From: Pomphorhynchus laevis
Taxonomy: Eukaryota; Acanthocephala; Palaeacanthocephala; Echinorhynchida; Pomphorhynchidae
DNA length: 64,000 nucleotides
Assembly: GCA_012934845.2 (NCBI GenBank)
Contig: WNNJ02002049.1
Span: 1-64,000 of the forward strand
Direction of reading: 5' to 3'
The translations under genes and the position numbers were made by a program. This document shows positions 31,500 to 44,579 of this stretch, piece by piece. Position 1 is the first letter of the stretch. Every line of letters starts with the position of its first letter. Below the pieces are notes generated by a model. That model saw nothing but the letters and a program-made list of their open reading frames with translations. It had not been told where the DNA came from and did not search any database.

Positions 31500-34400
31500 T
31501 GTGTAGCAAATCGGTTTGATGATACCAATCTATAAGACAGGTGATCGGATAGTATGTTCAAATTCATAGGCATTACTTTTCTTAATTTATCCAGTATGTT
31601 ATTCGCTAGAATTCTTGAATTAATTATACGAGATATGAGAAAGGGACAATTGCAATAATATTAGCAACTTGGCTTTCATCCAGCTAGTGGAACCACTTGT
31701 TAGCTCTTCATTTTCAACAATTCCAGAACGCATTTGAGAATTCGCGAAACCAGTCCAAATGTGCATTGGATCTAGTAAAAGAGTTAGATTACGTTATTTG
31801 TAAGAGGTATTGAATACTGAGTATCACAATATATTTGAGTACTCGATATCTGCTGCTATATATTTACGAACGAAGTATGAGCTTTTTGCGTAATCTAGAC
31901 AGGAAGTCTGCTCAACTTTGCTCAAAGCAGGCACGTAGGTGCCGGGTTTCAACAAAGTTGTATTTTGTCTCAATTTTTTCATTGTTTTTATGAAGAGAAT
32001 AATAAAACGGGCATCTTTGTCGAATGCAGGTCTTCAGTTTGGTTCTATTAGGATGCCATCTCTGCTTTTTGCTAAAATTTTATCTTTTAGGTTTCCTTTG
32101 GCATATATAATGTATATAATGTATATATTTACTAATAGTGCCCTCAAATTTCCAATCAAAATTGTTACTCCAAGGCCCCCACGATTATACAATAGAAAAA
32201 CCAAAGCGAGGAAATAATTTCTTATTGACCATCATTACTAAAGAGGTCTCACTATTTTCACTATTCGTAATACATTTATAAGAATCAGCAGTTCCATGAA
32301 AATCCGTCTTCAGTAAAAAGCTAGATCTGGCTTCCTGCAACAATAGAATACCAGGACAGACTGTATCAAGCAAGCACAGAAACACAATTTAAACTAATTA
32401 GATTTAAGTTTTTAGCTAGGTGCAAACAATTCATCTAAGGAGAGATCTAGCAGCCTTATTAATCGTCCTCTCTTGCTCGTCTGGGATCTTATTACGATGT
32501 GCAATCTTCTTTGCTTTGTCTGTATGTTCAGCTGCCACTGCTTGCAAATCATCAACGTACTGTTGTTCTGCCATTTTATTTTTCTGTAGGTTTTTAGGGA
32601 TAGTCATTTTACTTTCCGTTAAAACATTCTTAGAATTACAAAATATCGATTCCAAATCCACAATTTTCTCGGTAAGAGTACGAATAGTATCATTTAATGT
32701 GAGGATCATATTCTGTTGAGTTACTATTATTTCCTCCCGTTTTGCCGTGTGATCTGTGGAATTCGTCAAGACTACACCCCAATATCTTAATATTTTAAGA
32801 ATTGATATTAATTCTTAATTGATAGTAAGAATTCATACATAATAGATACATAATTGATACATAATAATTCTTAATTGATTATCTGAATTAATATTAATTA
32901 ATATTAATTCTTAATATTTTAAGAATTGCAACAATATGTAATGATATTGGCTTTCTTCAAAATCATTTAAATAATTTAATAGACACATATTTTAAACTAG
33001 GTTACTATAAAAATAACATCAAGCAGAAAATAGTAAAATAAATAAATCAACACAATAATATTAAAAATAAATTTAAAATCATTAGTGGAAAATTTTTATG
33101 GTTGGATAATAAATAAAATACTTTGTATTAGAATAAGATACTAGATAGTTTTATCAGAGGAAATACATCATTAGCATGTATTTGGCCCCGCTGCTATGTT
33201 GGGTAGAGGAGTTAGGAGTCGAAATCTGATAGCATAGCAGTTCCTCCTGATGACCTCTAATTCTTATTCTGATACAACGTCTGTTATTTATTAGTCAATT
33301 CATAAAAATGACGTTTATTTTAAATTTCATTTTTAACTTGATTTAAATTATAGAAAATCTAAAAACAATTATTAATTTTATTATTTAATTATTAAATTTT
33401 GATTTAGCATTATTATGTTTTGTTTATTTTATAATTATATTAAATACGTAGACTCAGTTAGCTGATTTAATCCTTAGCATGGATCGATGACTATGCAGCA
33501 TCGAATCCCCTATGATAAATGGATGACGCTGTCGACATGTGGTTCTTCGGGAGATTTCTTGCTGCTACCGTACTGTACTTTAAAGGCGATGATTCTATCT
33601 GACTAAATTGTTTTGAATACGCCAGAAACTCTATACATTTGTGATCATAGGCTTAATGTTTGGCTTCGCAATTTGCACACTTCTCTATGTTCTTAGTAGT
33701 ACATTCCACTGATCTGTGTATCCCCGCACAGTGAACTCAAAGTGGATCACACTCTTTACACATTGAAGAGTACTGTCCCCATTTTTGACAATGGAAACAT
33801 TGTGGAAACAACCACTCTGCATTTTCTTCCATTAAAATGATAATCTTAATTTCTTGTCCTCCAAGACCATTTCTAGATTCCTTAAATCGTAGCATATCAT
33901 CCTTGCTCCATTCGATGATCACTGCCTTTTCCCCTTAACGACGATCTCTACACTTACGTTTCAATATACACCCAAATTGAGAGCATAATTCCGCTATTTC
34001 CTTGTTAGTTACGTAAGACGGAATATTCTTTATCATTCCCAGTACTCATAATGACTTATCATTTACCGTAACTTCTTCCATAGGAACAACTAAGGATTTA
34101 TAGTCTTTTTTATTTTCTCCTCGACAAAGGCAATTTTTGTAATGTATCCTTTATTATGAATGTATTTAAATAAAATTTCGTTAGATCTAAATTTTGACTT
34201 CCACTTTACATGTTGAGCTTGCCATTTTTTAGCTGCCTGTTCATTCTCAAATTTTCTCTTTTTTATCCGTCTTAGAACTGTTAATGCTTTATCACTTAAA
34301 AATTTATCAGAAATACCTTAAGCTTAATGTAGATGTAGTCCGTCTTCTTCCTTAAAGTTGCTATGAGGATCCAAGGTATTATTTTTGAGTTTCAATGGGA

Positions 34401-34550
34401 GTTTTTCTAACCCTATATCCATATTAACATTTTGTAAATCTTCCGGACTGGAATCCATTCTCCGCTTATTGCTTTTACTGATAATAGATGCCGTAGTATG
34501 TGAAAAATGACAGCGATTTCACTCGATACTGGCAATGTATGTGTCATACT
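31500..34550 (-). mobile_element. LINE family C relic, split by a Naiad insertion
   Basis: Minus-strand order: ORF1 N-terminal part and zinc knuckles (34550-33480, with CFHCQKWGQYSSMCKEC at 33737-33800 and a later CANCEAKH), a Naiad fragment (33478-32930), the rest of ORF1 with a coiled-coil-like segment (112 codons at 32769-32431, rich in Glu, Lys and Leu heptads), then the start of ORF2 with the endonuclease motif PGILLLQEARSSF (32385-32185), fading by 31500. The first knuckle has Gln where His is usual. ORF2 is not recognisable beyond the endonuclease. Stops and frame changes are frequent, so the copy is old. Confidence 0.6.
32791..33478 (+). mobile_element. 5'-truncated Naiad insertion with repetitive filler at its 5' edge
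   Basis: 32930-33478 matches 26975-27550: the ORF end, the structured module at 33191-33254 and the closing GACTCAGTTAGCTGATTT. Just before it, 32791-32929 is a patchwork in which TTAATATTTTAAGAATTG occurs twice, at the outer edge and at the start of the element, with repeated TTCTTAATTGAT and GATACATAAT pieces between. Confidence 0.7.
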
Positions 34551-34689
34551 ATCACGAAATTAATATTTTTTTAATTATTATTAATACATATACACAGACA
34601 AAGGGTTCCCGTAAATGGGCCCGTAAAATTTTTAATTATTGTCAATTACAGGGGCGGTGGATCGCGCACCGCGGATACACCGAGAAATC

Positions 34690-37600
34690 ATCTTAGCCAT
34701 TATTATTCCCACTGAGCTTCACATTTTATTGATCTCGTCATTGTAAGAGGTGCCATGGCTCTTTCCCAAGCAACTTGGGGTCCTTCTCAATAAAATGGAT
34801 GAACCGGTCCCAGATCCGCCAAGAAACGAAAATACTGCTGGAATGAATGACGCTTGTTCGACACTATTTACCCTCTCCATATATTTATTTCTCTTCTTTT
34901 GTTCGTGACATTCAAAACAGGATCCAAGACTCTTGCCAGAATTTGAAGGAGCGTGAGCGTTAAACACACAAACATCGATGAAATTACACTCCGTTCTATC
35001 CCCAAAGAGTCCGGAACAAGATATATCGAGTCTCGCTTCGCGATGTGTTGTTGTGTTTTGATTTTCAGAACATGTCATCATGTAGTGGAGATAAATTTGG
35101 TTCAATTGCAACGTTTTGGCAAACTTCGCTCAATTTGTGTGCAAGAAAGTCACGAACCGCATCATGTCTCATCGATGGCAGGCCACCTGGAGAACATGAA
35201 AATGTGTAGGAAATCGAATTCGGTTCGCCACATTGACAATATACCGGTGAATCAGATGGGAGAAAACCGTATCTGGTGGCCAATGCATCTCGGAAGACTG
35301 CGATACTTATTCTGGAGTTAAAGTTGTTTGTCAGATACGTTGTAAGCCATGAGGATGCTCCAGTTACTGGCGCGTGCCGAAAAGCGTTACTCAGATAAGG
35401 ATCAGCCTGGCTAAGAACCTCAACGCGATTCACTGTTTCAATTTCTTGCCTCCTTTCACGCACATCCTTAAGTACTGTATGTTGCTTATTGATTAAGTCG
35501 ATAACACTGAGATTTTCAAAACAAGGATCACATATCTCACGTGAGGCATTATATTCGTGATCGACGTTACGTTTTGGATCCCTGACTTCGATGCCACCAG
35601 TTCTGGTACTAAGGTTGAAAACTCTCCACATAGCTTTGTCTGTTTCAACGTCAATTCTAGTCAGATCAGACAGCATCGACCTTATTGAATGTATAAGAGG
35701 CTCAAACCAATCACCTGAGCAATGACACGATCTTTGCAGATACAACCATTTTTGTTGGAGTGATCTTGTGAGAGCAACATATGCTATCTGCAGCTCGGAT
35801 TGACCGATATGTTTGAGGCGAGTAACCAACTCAATCAACGAGCGCACAGCCGACTGAATATTACACTCGACGAATTCGTCTTTTCCTATAGGAGATTCCA
35901 GTACAGTTATGCCGTCAACTTCAACAGGACCCCGTAGGTCGTCAAACAAAGTGTTAAGAGTGCTTTTGTTGCATCCGATTGCGTACAACCGACATTTTCC
36001 AGGATTAACAAAAAAACCATATGATGGTCCGATTTCACATACCAGTTCAAATGCCTTCCAAACTCGAGAGGGACTACCAACTAGATTACAGTCATCGGCA
36101 TACCAGAGCTGATTAATATCTGGAAAAATTGCGACCAACCGCTGAATCATAGGAAGTGTGACAATCGCAAATGCAGACATGGAGAATACATCACCTTAAG
36201 TAAAGCCTTCTTGAGAATGTGTAATTTCATTCCCAATCGACAACGACGTTTTGTTTCTGTATAGGTTTAACAGTGCTGTTGATAGTGCGGGACATATTTG
36301 AGGCATATCGGTAAGTGTAGCTTCCCGATTGACACGGTTGAACGCATTGTCCGCATCAATAGTAGAGAGCACGTAGCCTGGTTCTTCAATGAGATTATCT
36401 CGTAGAGCATGAACCACGCATTCCGTACCAGCACGTTGTCCAGCACAAAACTGTACGGATCCGCAAACTCTGGTTGAGCAATTTTAAGTATTGCCTTCGA
36501 TATAATTTGTCTAGAAACGTCTCCGATACCGATCGGACTTACGCCATGCTCCTTACTCAGGTGATATATCTGCTTGCTGTGAAGGCTTTCATTGAACCGA
36601 CAGAAACCTCTTGTGTGGAAACAAGTTCTGCAAAGGATGACAAGGCATCATCCAATCCTCGTGACTCGGTACCAAACTAGTCAGCATCAATAACCATGCT
36701 TTAGCATCCACACCAGAAAAGCCGGTCTCACCTTTCACGCTTCTGGCGGCCGCTATTATTCTTTCAGCATCAATTAATTCAAACTCGATTGGATTAAAAT
36801 CGTGGGCTCCATGTATTGGTTGGGTCAATAGCACATCTTTGCTTGTTTCTTCCGCATCGGGATGTTTCTCAAGGAGAATCTGTCTTACTGATTTTTCATC
36901 GATCATTTCGTCTGGATGTCACGGTTTCCCGCACCCTTTGTTTGACTCTAGCAGTTTCATCGCAGTCGTAATTTTACTTCCAAGCAGAAACTTGCAGAAT
37001 GTTTTTGACATATCCGTATCTTGCCTACGGATGATTCTTTGAGAATCAATGAGCTGTAAGTGCCTGGCCTCAGATAACAAAGGTTCAAAGTCACCACTCA
37101 ACCACAAAGACATTCGCCGACTCAATATCGACTTTAATTTTTTCGTGTTGGATTTGCTGTATCGCTGCAGAACAAGTTGACAGGGAACAACATCCGACGT
37201 CAGAGAACATGTATTTGTGAACGGCCGTTCGTAGATACTAGATAGCTCTCTATGAAAATTTTCGATTCAGTACATCTTGGTAACCGAAATAAATTGGGCT
37301 TCCACCGGATGACTTCATCAAAGATTTCATACATTATTTCACCATGATTTTTTTCATATTCCTCGTTCTCATTTAATGTGACACTGTTTTGATGTTCATT
37401 GGCTAACGAGCGTGAATCGCGCGTAGGTTGAGTAGGCTTTTATTACGAGATAGGGATTTAGTATATCTGTTTGAGCAATTTAGGGCTGAACAAATGATGC
37501 ACCTTGTGCCAGTTTTGCCACATTTGCATCCTTTACATTTCGCGTAAGGCCCGTTACGGCTGCAACCATTTCCGAATATTGGAAGGTTTTCTCTTTGGCA

Positions 37601-37690
37601 TGTTGAGTTCGTAATGTCGCTCTCCTTGGATTCAAAGTCGTAAAATCGATCAGCAGATATCGTATAATCGGTAAGCAAGGTCATATAATC
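34690..37690 (-). mobile_element. RT with restriction-like endonuclease domain, copy B (longest)
   Basis: Minus-strand pieces in order: a cysteine-rich region NGPYAKCKGCKCGKTGTRC...CSALNCSN (37684-37403); LSRRMSLWLSGDFEPLLSEA (37125-36919); the pre-RT domain (36906-36589); AGQRAGTE- and IDADNAFNRVNRE (36417-36196, catalytic Asp); a 371-codon frame with LWYADDCNLVG (36180-35065); and the nuclease end (35111-34719). It covers nearly the whole protein and shows what copies A, C and D have lost. The breaks are spread along its length. The 3' boundary is approximate. Confidence 0.75.
35065..36180 (-). CDS. RT-nuclease family, main open frame of copy B
   Basis: The frame has 371 codons. The RT active site LWYADDCNLVG is at about residues 25-35, a fingers/palm remainder with GPSYGFFVNPGKCRLY at about 51-66, YVALTRSLQQKWLYLQ at about 135-150 and LSTRTGGIEVRDPKRN at about 200-215. 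ASSWLTTYLTNNFNSRISIAVFRDALATRYG at about 280-310 is a linker typical of this family. Then VYCQCGEPNSISYTFSC, a Cys cluster with Tyr where copy A has His, and MRHDAVRDFLAHKL. The nuclease signature REARLDISCSGLFGDRTECNFIDVCVF lies in the overlapping next frame (35111-34719). RT and nuclease are thus both visible but not in one frame. Confidence 0.75.
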   Translation of the reverse strand: MSAFAIVTLPMIQRLVAIFPDINQLWYADDCNLVGSPSRVWKAFELVCEIGPSYGFFVNPGKCRLYAIGCNKSTLNTLFDDLRGPVEVDGITVLESPIGKDEFVECNIQSAVRSLIELVTRLKHIGQSELQIAYVALTRSLQQKWLYLQRSCHCSGDWFEPLIHSIRSMLSDLTRIDVETDKAMWRVFNLSTRTGGIEVRDPKRNVDHEYNASREICDPCFENLSVIDLINKQHTVLKDVRERRQEIETVNRVEVLSQADPYLSNAFRHAPVTGASSWLTTYLTNNFNSRISIAVFRDALATRYGFLPSDSPVYCQCGEPNSISYTFSCSPGGLPSMRHDAVRDFLAHKLSEVCQNVAIEPNLSPLHDDMF

Positions 37691-38571
37691 GATTGTATGT
37701 AGTCTGTGTTTAAGGTTGTCCGTTTAATAATCTGATTAATAACGAAAGCTTAAATACATTAGAAGTAGTTAGTGATCAAGAATGTTTAAGCTTGTATGTA
37801 TATTATATCTCAAACATTTTTTAAGGTCTTAAAATTAATAATAAGGGTTTTCTTAAATAATAAATAATACATATGGTTTATCGTCAGAAACAGCGAAACA
37901 GAAAAGCTACAAAAATCAGACAACGAATCGATATAATGACACTGTTTAATCTTCTTATCTGACTCACGGCCTCAGGTCCAGTGGAACCTCCAGCCGAGCC
38001 AACACGCTGATCTTCGACTGAACCATCTGGGGTATTTCACCACCTGAAGAGTCCAATCGAGGCGGACTATGCTGAGTAATCGAGAAACGAAGAGCTTGAG
38101 AAACCTTAGCCTTTGCTCTGGCGGACGTCCTCTAGAGAAGAAGACTAATCCCGAGATAGCCCAACTTCCTCACAGACGCACCTAAGTTTTCCCTTTCAAT
38201 AACAGATGCTGGGCCCGTTTCAGAGCCTATCTAGTTCTCTTCAGGATACGTTTAAGTCTATCCAAGTCTGTTTTTGCCGACCAGTTCACCGTAACGGTGA
38301 ACCCCAGGTATTTTACTCGGCCTTTGAGGGTAGGGAGTCGTTGATTAGTCAATATGGATGATAGAGCTGAGTGCTAGTCTCTTTATTTTTTCTTTGTCGG
38401 AAGAGCGCCATGAAAGACAATCACCTGCTATTTGGAGGAGTTTAAAATAATATTTGATATGGGTAACTGATCTTTTAATCTTAAAAAGAAACGGCTAATG
38501 TCGGAGATTACATCTTTGCACTTACGTCCAGAGAACATGGCTGTGGTATCATCAGGGTATACTACTAGATG

Positions 38572-39833
38572 TTAGTCGTGTTTAAAGTTTTTGAAAAGTT
38601 CAATAGAGGCAGCAAGATATAAGATAGGAGAAAGTGGACATCCTTGACACACACCCGTAATAGGGTAGAACTGACGCGCATCAGGGTCGTCTTCATAATA
38701 GAATCGCTTGGTGTACAGCAGTATCTCCACCCTGTTAACAATTCTCGCAGGCAACCCGAGGGACCTTAGAGAAGAGATAACAAAGGGAATGGAGATGCGG
38801 TTAAATGCAGCAGAAAAATCAAGGAAAACAGCCACAGCAAGTTGATGACTATTATCCTGGCAGAACTGATTCACTTCACCTACAGCTGAATGGACCGAGC
38901 GACCTTTGACGAACCCATAGAAACTTGGTGGGATTAAATTTCGCCTACTTAAATGATCGCGGATTCTACGCGCAAGCGCTTTTTCGTAGATCGATGTGAG
39001 GGAATTTTGAATCGATATGGGCCGCAGGTATTTAGGACATAAGACCGAATTTTTCTTAGGTAGAAATATACGTCTACTAATGTTGATGCCGGCCACATCA
39101 GATGGGGTGGCTAATAACATTGTTACGGCCACTTCTCTTCTTTGATCGGCTGTCAAAAGCTGACAGACACGAGAAGGGAGTGGCTCGACGGATTTGAAGG
39201 TGGCCAGAAGAGGCCCCCAGGAGTTAAGGATATCTGTGGCAGATAAATCCCTACTTCTAAAGTCTCCACAAGGCGGGATTGGCTGAGGTGATTGAGTGGC
39301 TCCATAATTATGTAGGGATAGTGACTACTCAAAACTTTATCAAGACCTATATTACCAATCCAACCCAATGCCCTATCCCTCCAACAAACGAACTTCTTGA
39401 ATATCTGCCAGAAGGAAGACTGGGCTGGATTAAAGGAAGCAATTCTTGCCTTATCCTTACCCAGTTGGAACCTATATCTAGTACTCCAATATTCTTTCGA
39501 GAAAATTTGCCTGGCAGAAGCAGAGAGATTGGAAAGACGAATCATATATGCTAAGGTCTTCAGTTTTGTCCGAGTGGGACTGTAGATACGACCTTTATAG
39601 GTTGTCGAAAGCATCGCGGTAGCTTGCGAAGAGAGGTAGGAATTAAATTCGGTTAGACTCTCATTACCAATTCGGGGGAAGCGTTGGATAGCTGCCTGAA
39701 AGAAAGCCACTCTGATAGGATCAAAGTGGAATCTCCTTCTAAGCAGCGTATCCTCCTCTATCCGCCAGCGAATCAAGTCATGAGAGGTGGACAGATGTTG
39801 TCGCGACTGCTCCGTACAGTGGTGTTTCAACAA
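38572..39833 (-). pseudogene. LINE A copy 2 RT region
   Basis: Two overlapping frames carry the sequence up to the YADD region: LRPISIQNSLTSIYEKALA, FYGFVKGRSVHSAVGEVNQFC, LDFSAAFNRISIP (Asp to Asn at the third palm position) and GVCQGCPLSPILY (copy 1 has GAPQGSPLSP). The second Asp motif is cut off by a stop after KHD and continues in another frame as VVYPDDTTAMF-like sequence. It is inactive, and more diverged than copy 1. Confidence 0.75.
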
Positions 39834-40457
39834 TTACCTCTCATGGAGCAGTAATAGGTCGAGGATAGAATTCGTTGATGTGCAATGAAAGGTGGTTTGT
39901 GAATAAGATAACCGTTCCTAGCTCTGCGAAGTGCTGCATTGATCCAACGACCAGTTATGTCGTTGAAATCTCCAAGTACATGTCATAGCCGCTGTCAATA
40001 ATCTTATCCAAGAGGTCACGGCTCTTGTGAATCTTTCCTGGACGGATGTAGACATTGGCTAGACTGAGGCGTTTACCGTTCTTACAGAGTGAAATTACTA
40101 AACAAGAAAGGGCTAGACAAGAATAGTTGAGTAGAAGGGACGATCTTAATGAGCATTTAACTAGGGTTAAAAGACCTTGAGATGAAGAGGAGTGAGGCGG
40201 GGTTATGTACGGAGTATAGTGGGAACAAATGTGCTTAGGGATGAATCGAGTAATGTCCTGGGGAGACGGATAGATCGCTTCTCCTGAAGCACTATAACAT
40301 CTGCATCTCTACCAGATAGAGGTATAATGGCAGAAGCTCCTCCCGAATTTAACTGAAGAATATTCAGTGAAAAAGGCTAACGAGTACTCTGCATTGTGTT
40401 TGGTCAGCTGGGTGGGATTGCCTCATCCCTAGACAGAGCTAGGGGCGAAAAGTTGCC

Positions 40458-41230
40458 CTACCCGCCACCAACTCTGTCCTGGGCGAGCACTTGCTCACGG
40501 GCATTGTCTTCATTACCATGTGAAGCCGACTCGTCTTTCTTCTTCAGGAGCTTCTCGTTCTTTATGGGGGAACGACGTGAGCCGAGCCCCCTCTTTTTCG
40601 AGCTAGGTAAAGCATGCTGAGTGGAAACTCCCGGACTTGAATAAAGTACAGAGACCAAGGCGGAGACCATATTTTCCACATTTTTGATGGCAGAATGTAT
40701 CTTAACGTCGATAACACTCAGGATGTTCTTGTCTCTAATCCTTGAGGCCACGCCAGAATAAGTTGATTCAGGTTTCTTGACTACAGCAGACCTTGAGAAG
40801 TTATTCCGGTAATCCTTACAGCTAGCATATTTACGAGACCATGCAGGATAGCTCCCACCACAGTTTGAGCACAGGGCGGGTGAAACGCACTTCTCCCCGG
40901 AACCAATAATTTTGCATGATGGAAGACTACAGACTCCGCAGGTCTTTGATCTATAGCGGTTTGAGCCCCAGTGCACCAACTTATGGCATGTATTACAATA
41001 GGGTAGGTAAGATACTCTGCAATAATAACAGTAAAGCGCAAATTGTACACTAAAAAGGGATTAAATGACGATTTGGCAAGAGTCTCGGTATGTACGATAG
41101 GGGATGAGCAGAAACCTACAGGAAGTGGAAATCCACTTTTCCCTATAACAGACCGGAAATTGGAGATTTTGTAAACTGTTCTCAGAACTTCGATATCATT
41201 TTCCTCTAGATGCGGAGGAAGATTGTTCAA
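40458..41230 (-). pseudogene. LINE A copy 2 ORF1 remains
   Basis: Two overlapping frames (41230-40781 and 40979-40458) carry LPPHLEENDIEVLRTVYKIS, then CGVCSLPSCKIIGSGEKC and CSNCGGSYPAWSRKYASC, the second and third knuckles in altered form, and a lysine-rich tail. Equivalent to about residues 80-350 of copy 1 ORF1. Confidence 0.75.
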
Positions 41231-44200
41231 TTTAACAGTTGCCAGAATGGGTTAAAAGTGAATCGAACCCAGATGTTTCAGATTCGAATCGAAGAAGATC
41301 TCATAATCCTTCGCTATATCAGAGGTTACGAAGGAAATTTTTATTTCTGATTCATGAAATTTGACCGAATTGAACAGGATTCGGTTGTTGGCGCACTTAG
41401 CAATAAATGGTCTTAAAAAGACTGAATAAAGTATGCATTTCCAGAGGTTGTGACATCGAGATTACAATAAGGTTTTTAAGTTTAGGGATTGGGGGGAGAG
41501 TACCCCCCCCCGCTCCCGGCAAATCAACTGCAGAAAAATCACGTACTTGTTTTTAAAGAATTGTAGAATAAATCAATGTTTTACTTTTCGAAATTTTCAT
41601 TTTGCTCAAAATCCGCAACTGCTTAAATTTTCACCAAACATTTTTTTGGATGACGGCTAATGACAAGTAAATTACCACAAAATTCTATTATATCGTTACA
41701 AAATGTGTAATATTAGTATGGTCAATAACTAATTTCGAAATAATGTCAGTAGCAATTATCGGAGGATCAAAGCGCTCGATTGAAATAATTATTCCTGTTA
41801 CAGATAAAAAGGTAAGTGGTGTTTCTAAGTTTTTGGTCCCGAGCACGGAGGGAGAACTACCTCCTGTGCCAAAATTGGTAAACCTTGTTATAGTGAAACT
41901 TCTACAACCTTTTGAAAGACAGAACCTTTTTAATAAGTTCCTAGAAAAGTTCACTGTTGCTTACAAAAATAGAATTTTTTTCAATTTAATAAGATATTTT
42001 GAGTCTGAGGTTCGCATTTCCTTCTGCACCTCAGATATCGCGGCAGCCTATTTGGAATTTTTCGAGAAGAACTTAACAGATTACGGAACGACAACTTTCA
42101 AGCCTATTCAGGCTTCTTTAAAAATAAACAATTTTCCGCCCTTCATGTCAGAGGAAGATGTAAGGGCTCTAGAATCTACTTATAAAGTACATAGTATACG
42201 TTCTATCACGGGCAGAAACGGCCTACCATTACCAATTGCATTTTGCTCAACGTCGGTTGACCAGCCTGAATGCCTATCAAACAGTACATGCAACCACATT
42301 ATGGGGGCACAATTTGTCATTCACACTTATCGACTCCTATCACATGATGTAACCCCATTGTAATGGATGTCATCAATAGGGGCATTGGGCTTCTAATTGC
42401 GAGCAGACCGGACATGTGCGGTCTGAGGATCATCTGATGTTCATTCGGGGAGTTGTGTATTGCCTTCCCCGTTGTTCTAACAGCGGCGGTGAACATCCTT
42501 CTTGGTTCAGAAAATGTAGCTACTTTAAAGACTACAAGCGTCATTGTGGATCACCCTGCAAGACGACAAACTTCGCTGATGCCTGCTCGACCAATAGATC
42601 TACCGATATTACAATGACAAACTCATATATCATTAAGCTTATAGATGCTAGGCACCAGGCAAATATGAACGAGTTGTAAACATTAACTCAATATCTTGTG
42701 GCTAAGTTTGAGGAGTTACGTTCTATAACGACGAATATTACGACATACTCAAAGAAAGCCCCGACTTCAAAATACGAAATGCTTCTAAACAGTGTCTGAA
42801 CTCTTTAAAGTTGGTTAAGAAAGATAAAAGCTGGGAAGTAGCGACAGCCTCCTTAGGAAATGAAGATAAAGCCTGTGGGTAAATGACTTCTTCTAGTTTG
42901 GTCAGTTGTGGGAAGGGCACCCTTCCAACCTCTGGGCTAAGCTGAAAGGGGCATCCCACACCAGCTGACGTAACACAATAGGAAGTAATCAAGTGCCTTT
43001 TTCACTGCATATTCTTTAGTGGAATTCGGGAGGTGCTTCCGCCCTTAGGCTTCTATCTGGTAAAGATGCAAATGTTATAGTCCTTCAGTAGACGCGATCT
43101 ATCCGTCTCCCCTGGACATTACTCGAGTTATCCCTAAGCACATTTACACCCAATTTAATCCGTACATAACCCCTCCTCATCTCAAGTTCTTTTAACCTTA
43201 GTTAAATGCTCCTTAAGATCATCCCTTCTTTTAAACTATTTCTGTTAACCCTGTCTTGTTTAGCTATATCACTTTGTAAGAACGGAAAACGTATAAGTAT
43301 AGCCAATATCTATATTAGGACAAGGGAAATTCACAAGAACCGTGAGTTCCTGGACCGTATTTTAGGTAGTGGCTTTGACATGTTACTTGGTGACTTCAAC
43401 GACATAACTGGTCGTTGGCTTAATGCAGCACTCCGCAGAGCCAGGAACGACTACTTTATTCATAAACCACCGTCCCACACCTTTCAATTCTCAACAACTA
43501 ATTCTCTCCTCGACATATTACTGCTTCATTAGATGTGGTTGTTGAAACCCATCTGTACTGAGCAGTCGCGCCAAAGACAGACCACCTCTCATGATCTAAT
43601 TCGTTGGGGGATAGATGAAGATACGTTGCTTAGAAGGAGGTTTCACTTTGATCATATCAGATTGGCGTTCTTCAAGGCAGCTATCAAACTCTTCTCCAGA
43701 ATTGGTAATGAGAGTTTGACCGAATTTAATTCCTTCATCTCATCGCAAGTTACCGCCTTTCTTTCGACTGCCTATCAAAGTCAGGTATACAATTCCATTC
43801 CAACAAAGCTCAAGGTACTAGCTAAAATGCTACACATTTCTTATCTCTCTGTTTCCACCAGACAGGTCCTCTCGAATAAATACAGGATTAATAGATATAG
43901 GTTCCAGCTGAGTAGGGAAAATGCGAGCATTTATTGCATTAACCCTTCTCAGTCTTCCTTTTGGAAGATATTTAAGAAGGATAAGTTTGTCTGCTGGAAT
44001 AGAGAACTTTGGGTTGGATAGGTAGCATAGGCCTTGACCAAGTTTTAGAGGAGTCACTATTCCTACATAATTATGGAGCCACTCTATCTCCCCCAATCAT
44101 TCCCGCCTTGGTGCGACTTCAGGAGCTAAGACTTATCTGTCACAGATATCTTAAACACCTGGGGGTCACTTCCAGGCACCTCCAAATCCCACGCGCCGCT

Positions 44201-44579
44201 CTCCACTAGGGTCTGTCAGCTTTTGAAAGACAGTCAGAGAAAGGAGGTCGCCGTCACTATACTCCTAGCCTCCCCGTCCGATGTAGCTGCATTAATACCA
44301 GCAGTCGTATTTTATACCAAAAAAGAAATCGATTTCATGTCTTAAAGATCTGAGGCCTATCTCGATTCAAAACTCCCTCATCTCTATTTATGAAAAAGCG
44401 CTTGCGCGTAAAATCTGCGACCATATATATAGGCGAAATTTAATTGCATCAGGTTTTCATGGGTACGTAAAAGATTACTTGGTCCATACAGCATTATGTG
44501 AAGTGCATCATTTTTGTCATGACAACAGGCATCAGCTTGCTGTGGCTGTTTTTCTTGACTTTTCTGCTACATTTAATCA

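Larger units (their letters stand above)
37970..41525 (-). mobile_element. LINE family A, copy 2 (inverted)
   Basis: Minus-strand order: ORF1 (41525-40458), endonuclease remains (about 40400-39850, with LQWNSGG- and DVIVLQE-like traces and a GDFND-like region), RT in two frames (39833-39153 and 39156-38572), then degraded RT C-terminus to the GGACCTGAGG block near 37975. Similarity to copy 1 ends with the ORF; the untranslated tail differs. It faces copy 3 head to head across a gap of about 220 bases. Confidence 0.8.

Noticed and set aside
32420-32719. 99-codon plus-strand frame at 32420-32719
   Set aside because: It is the antisense shadow of the coiled-coil-like ORF1 segment of LINE C.
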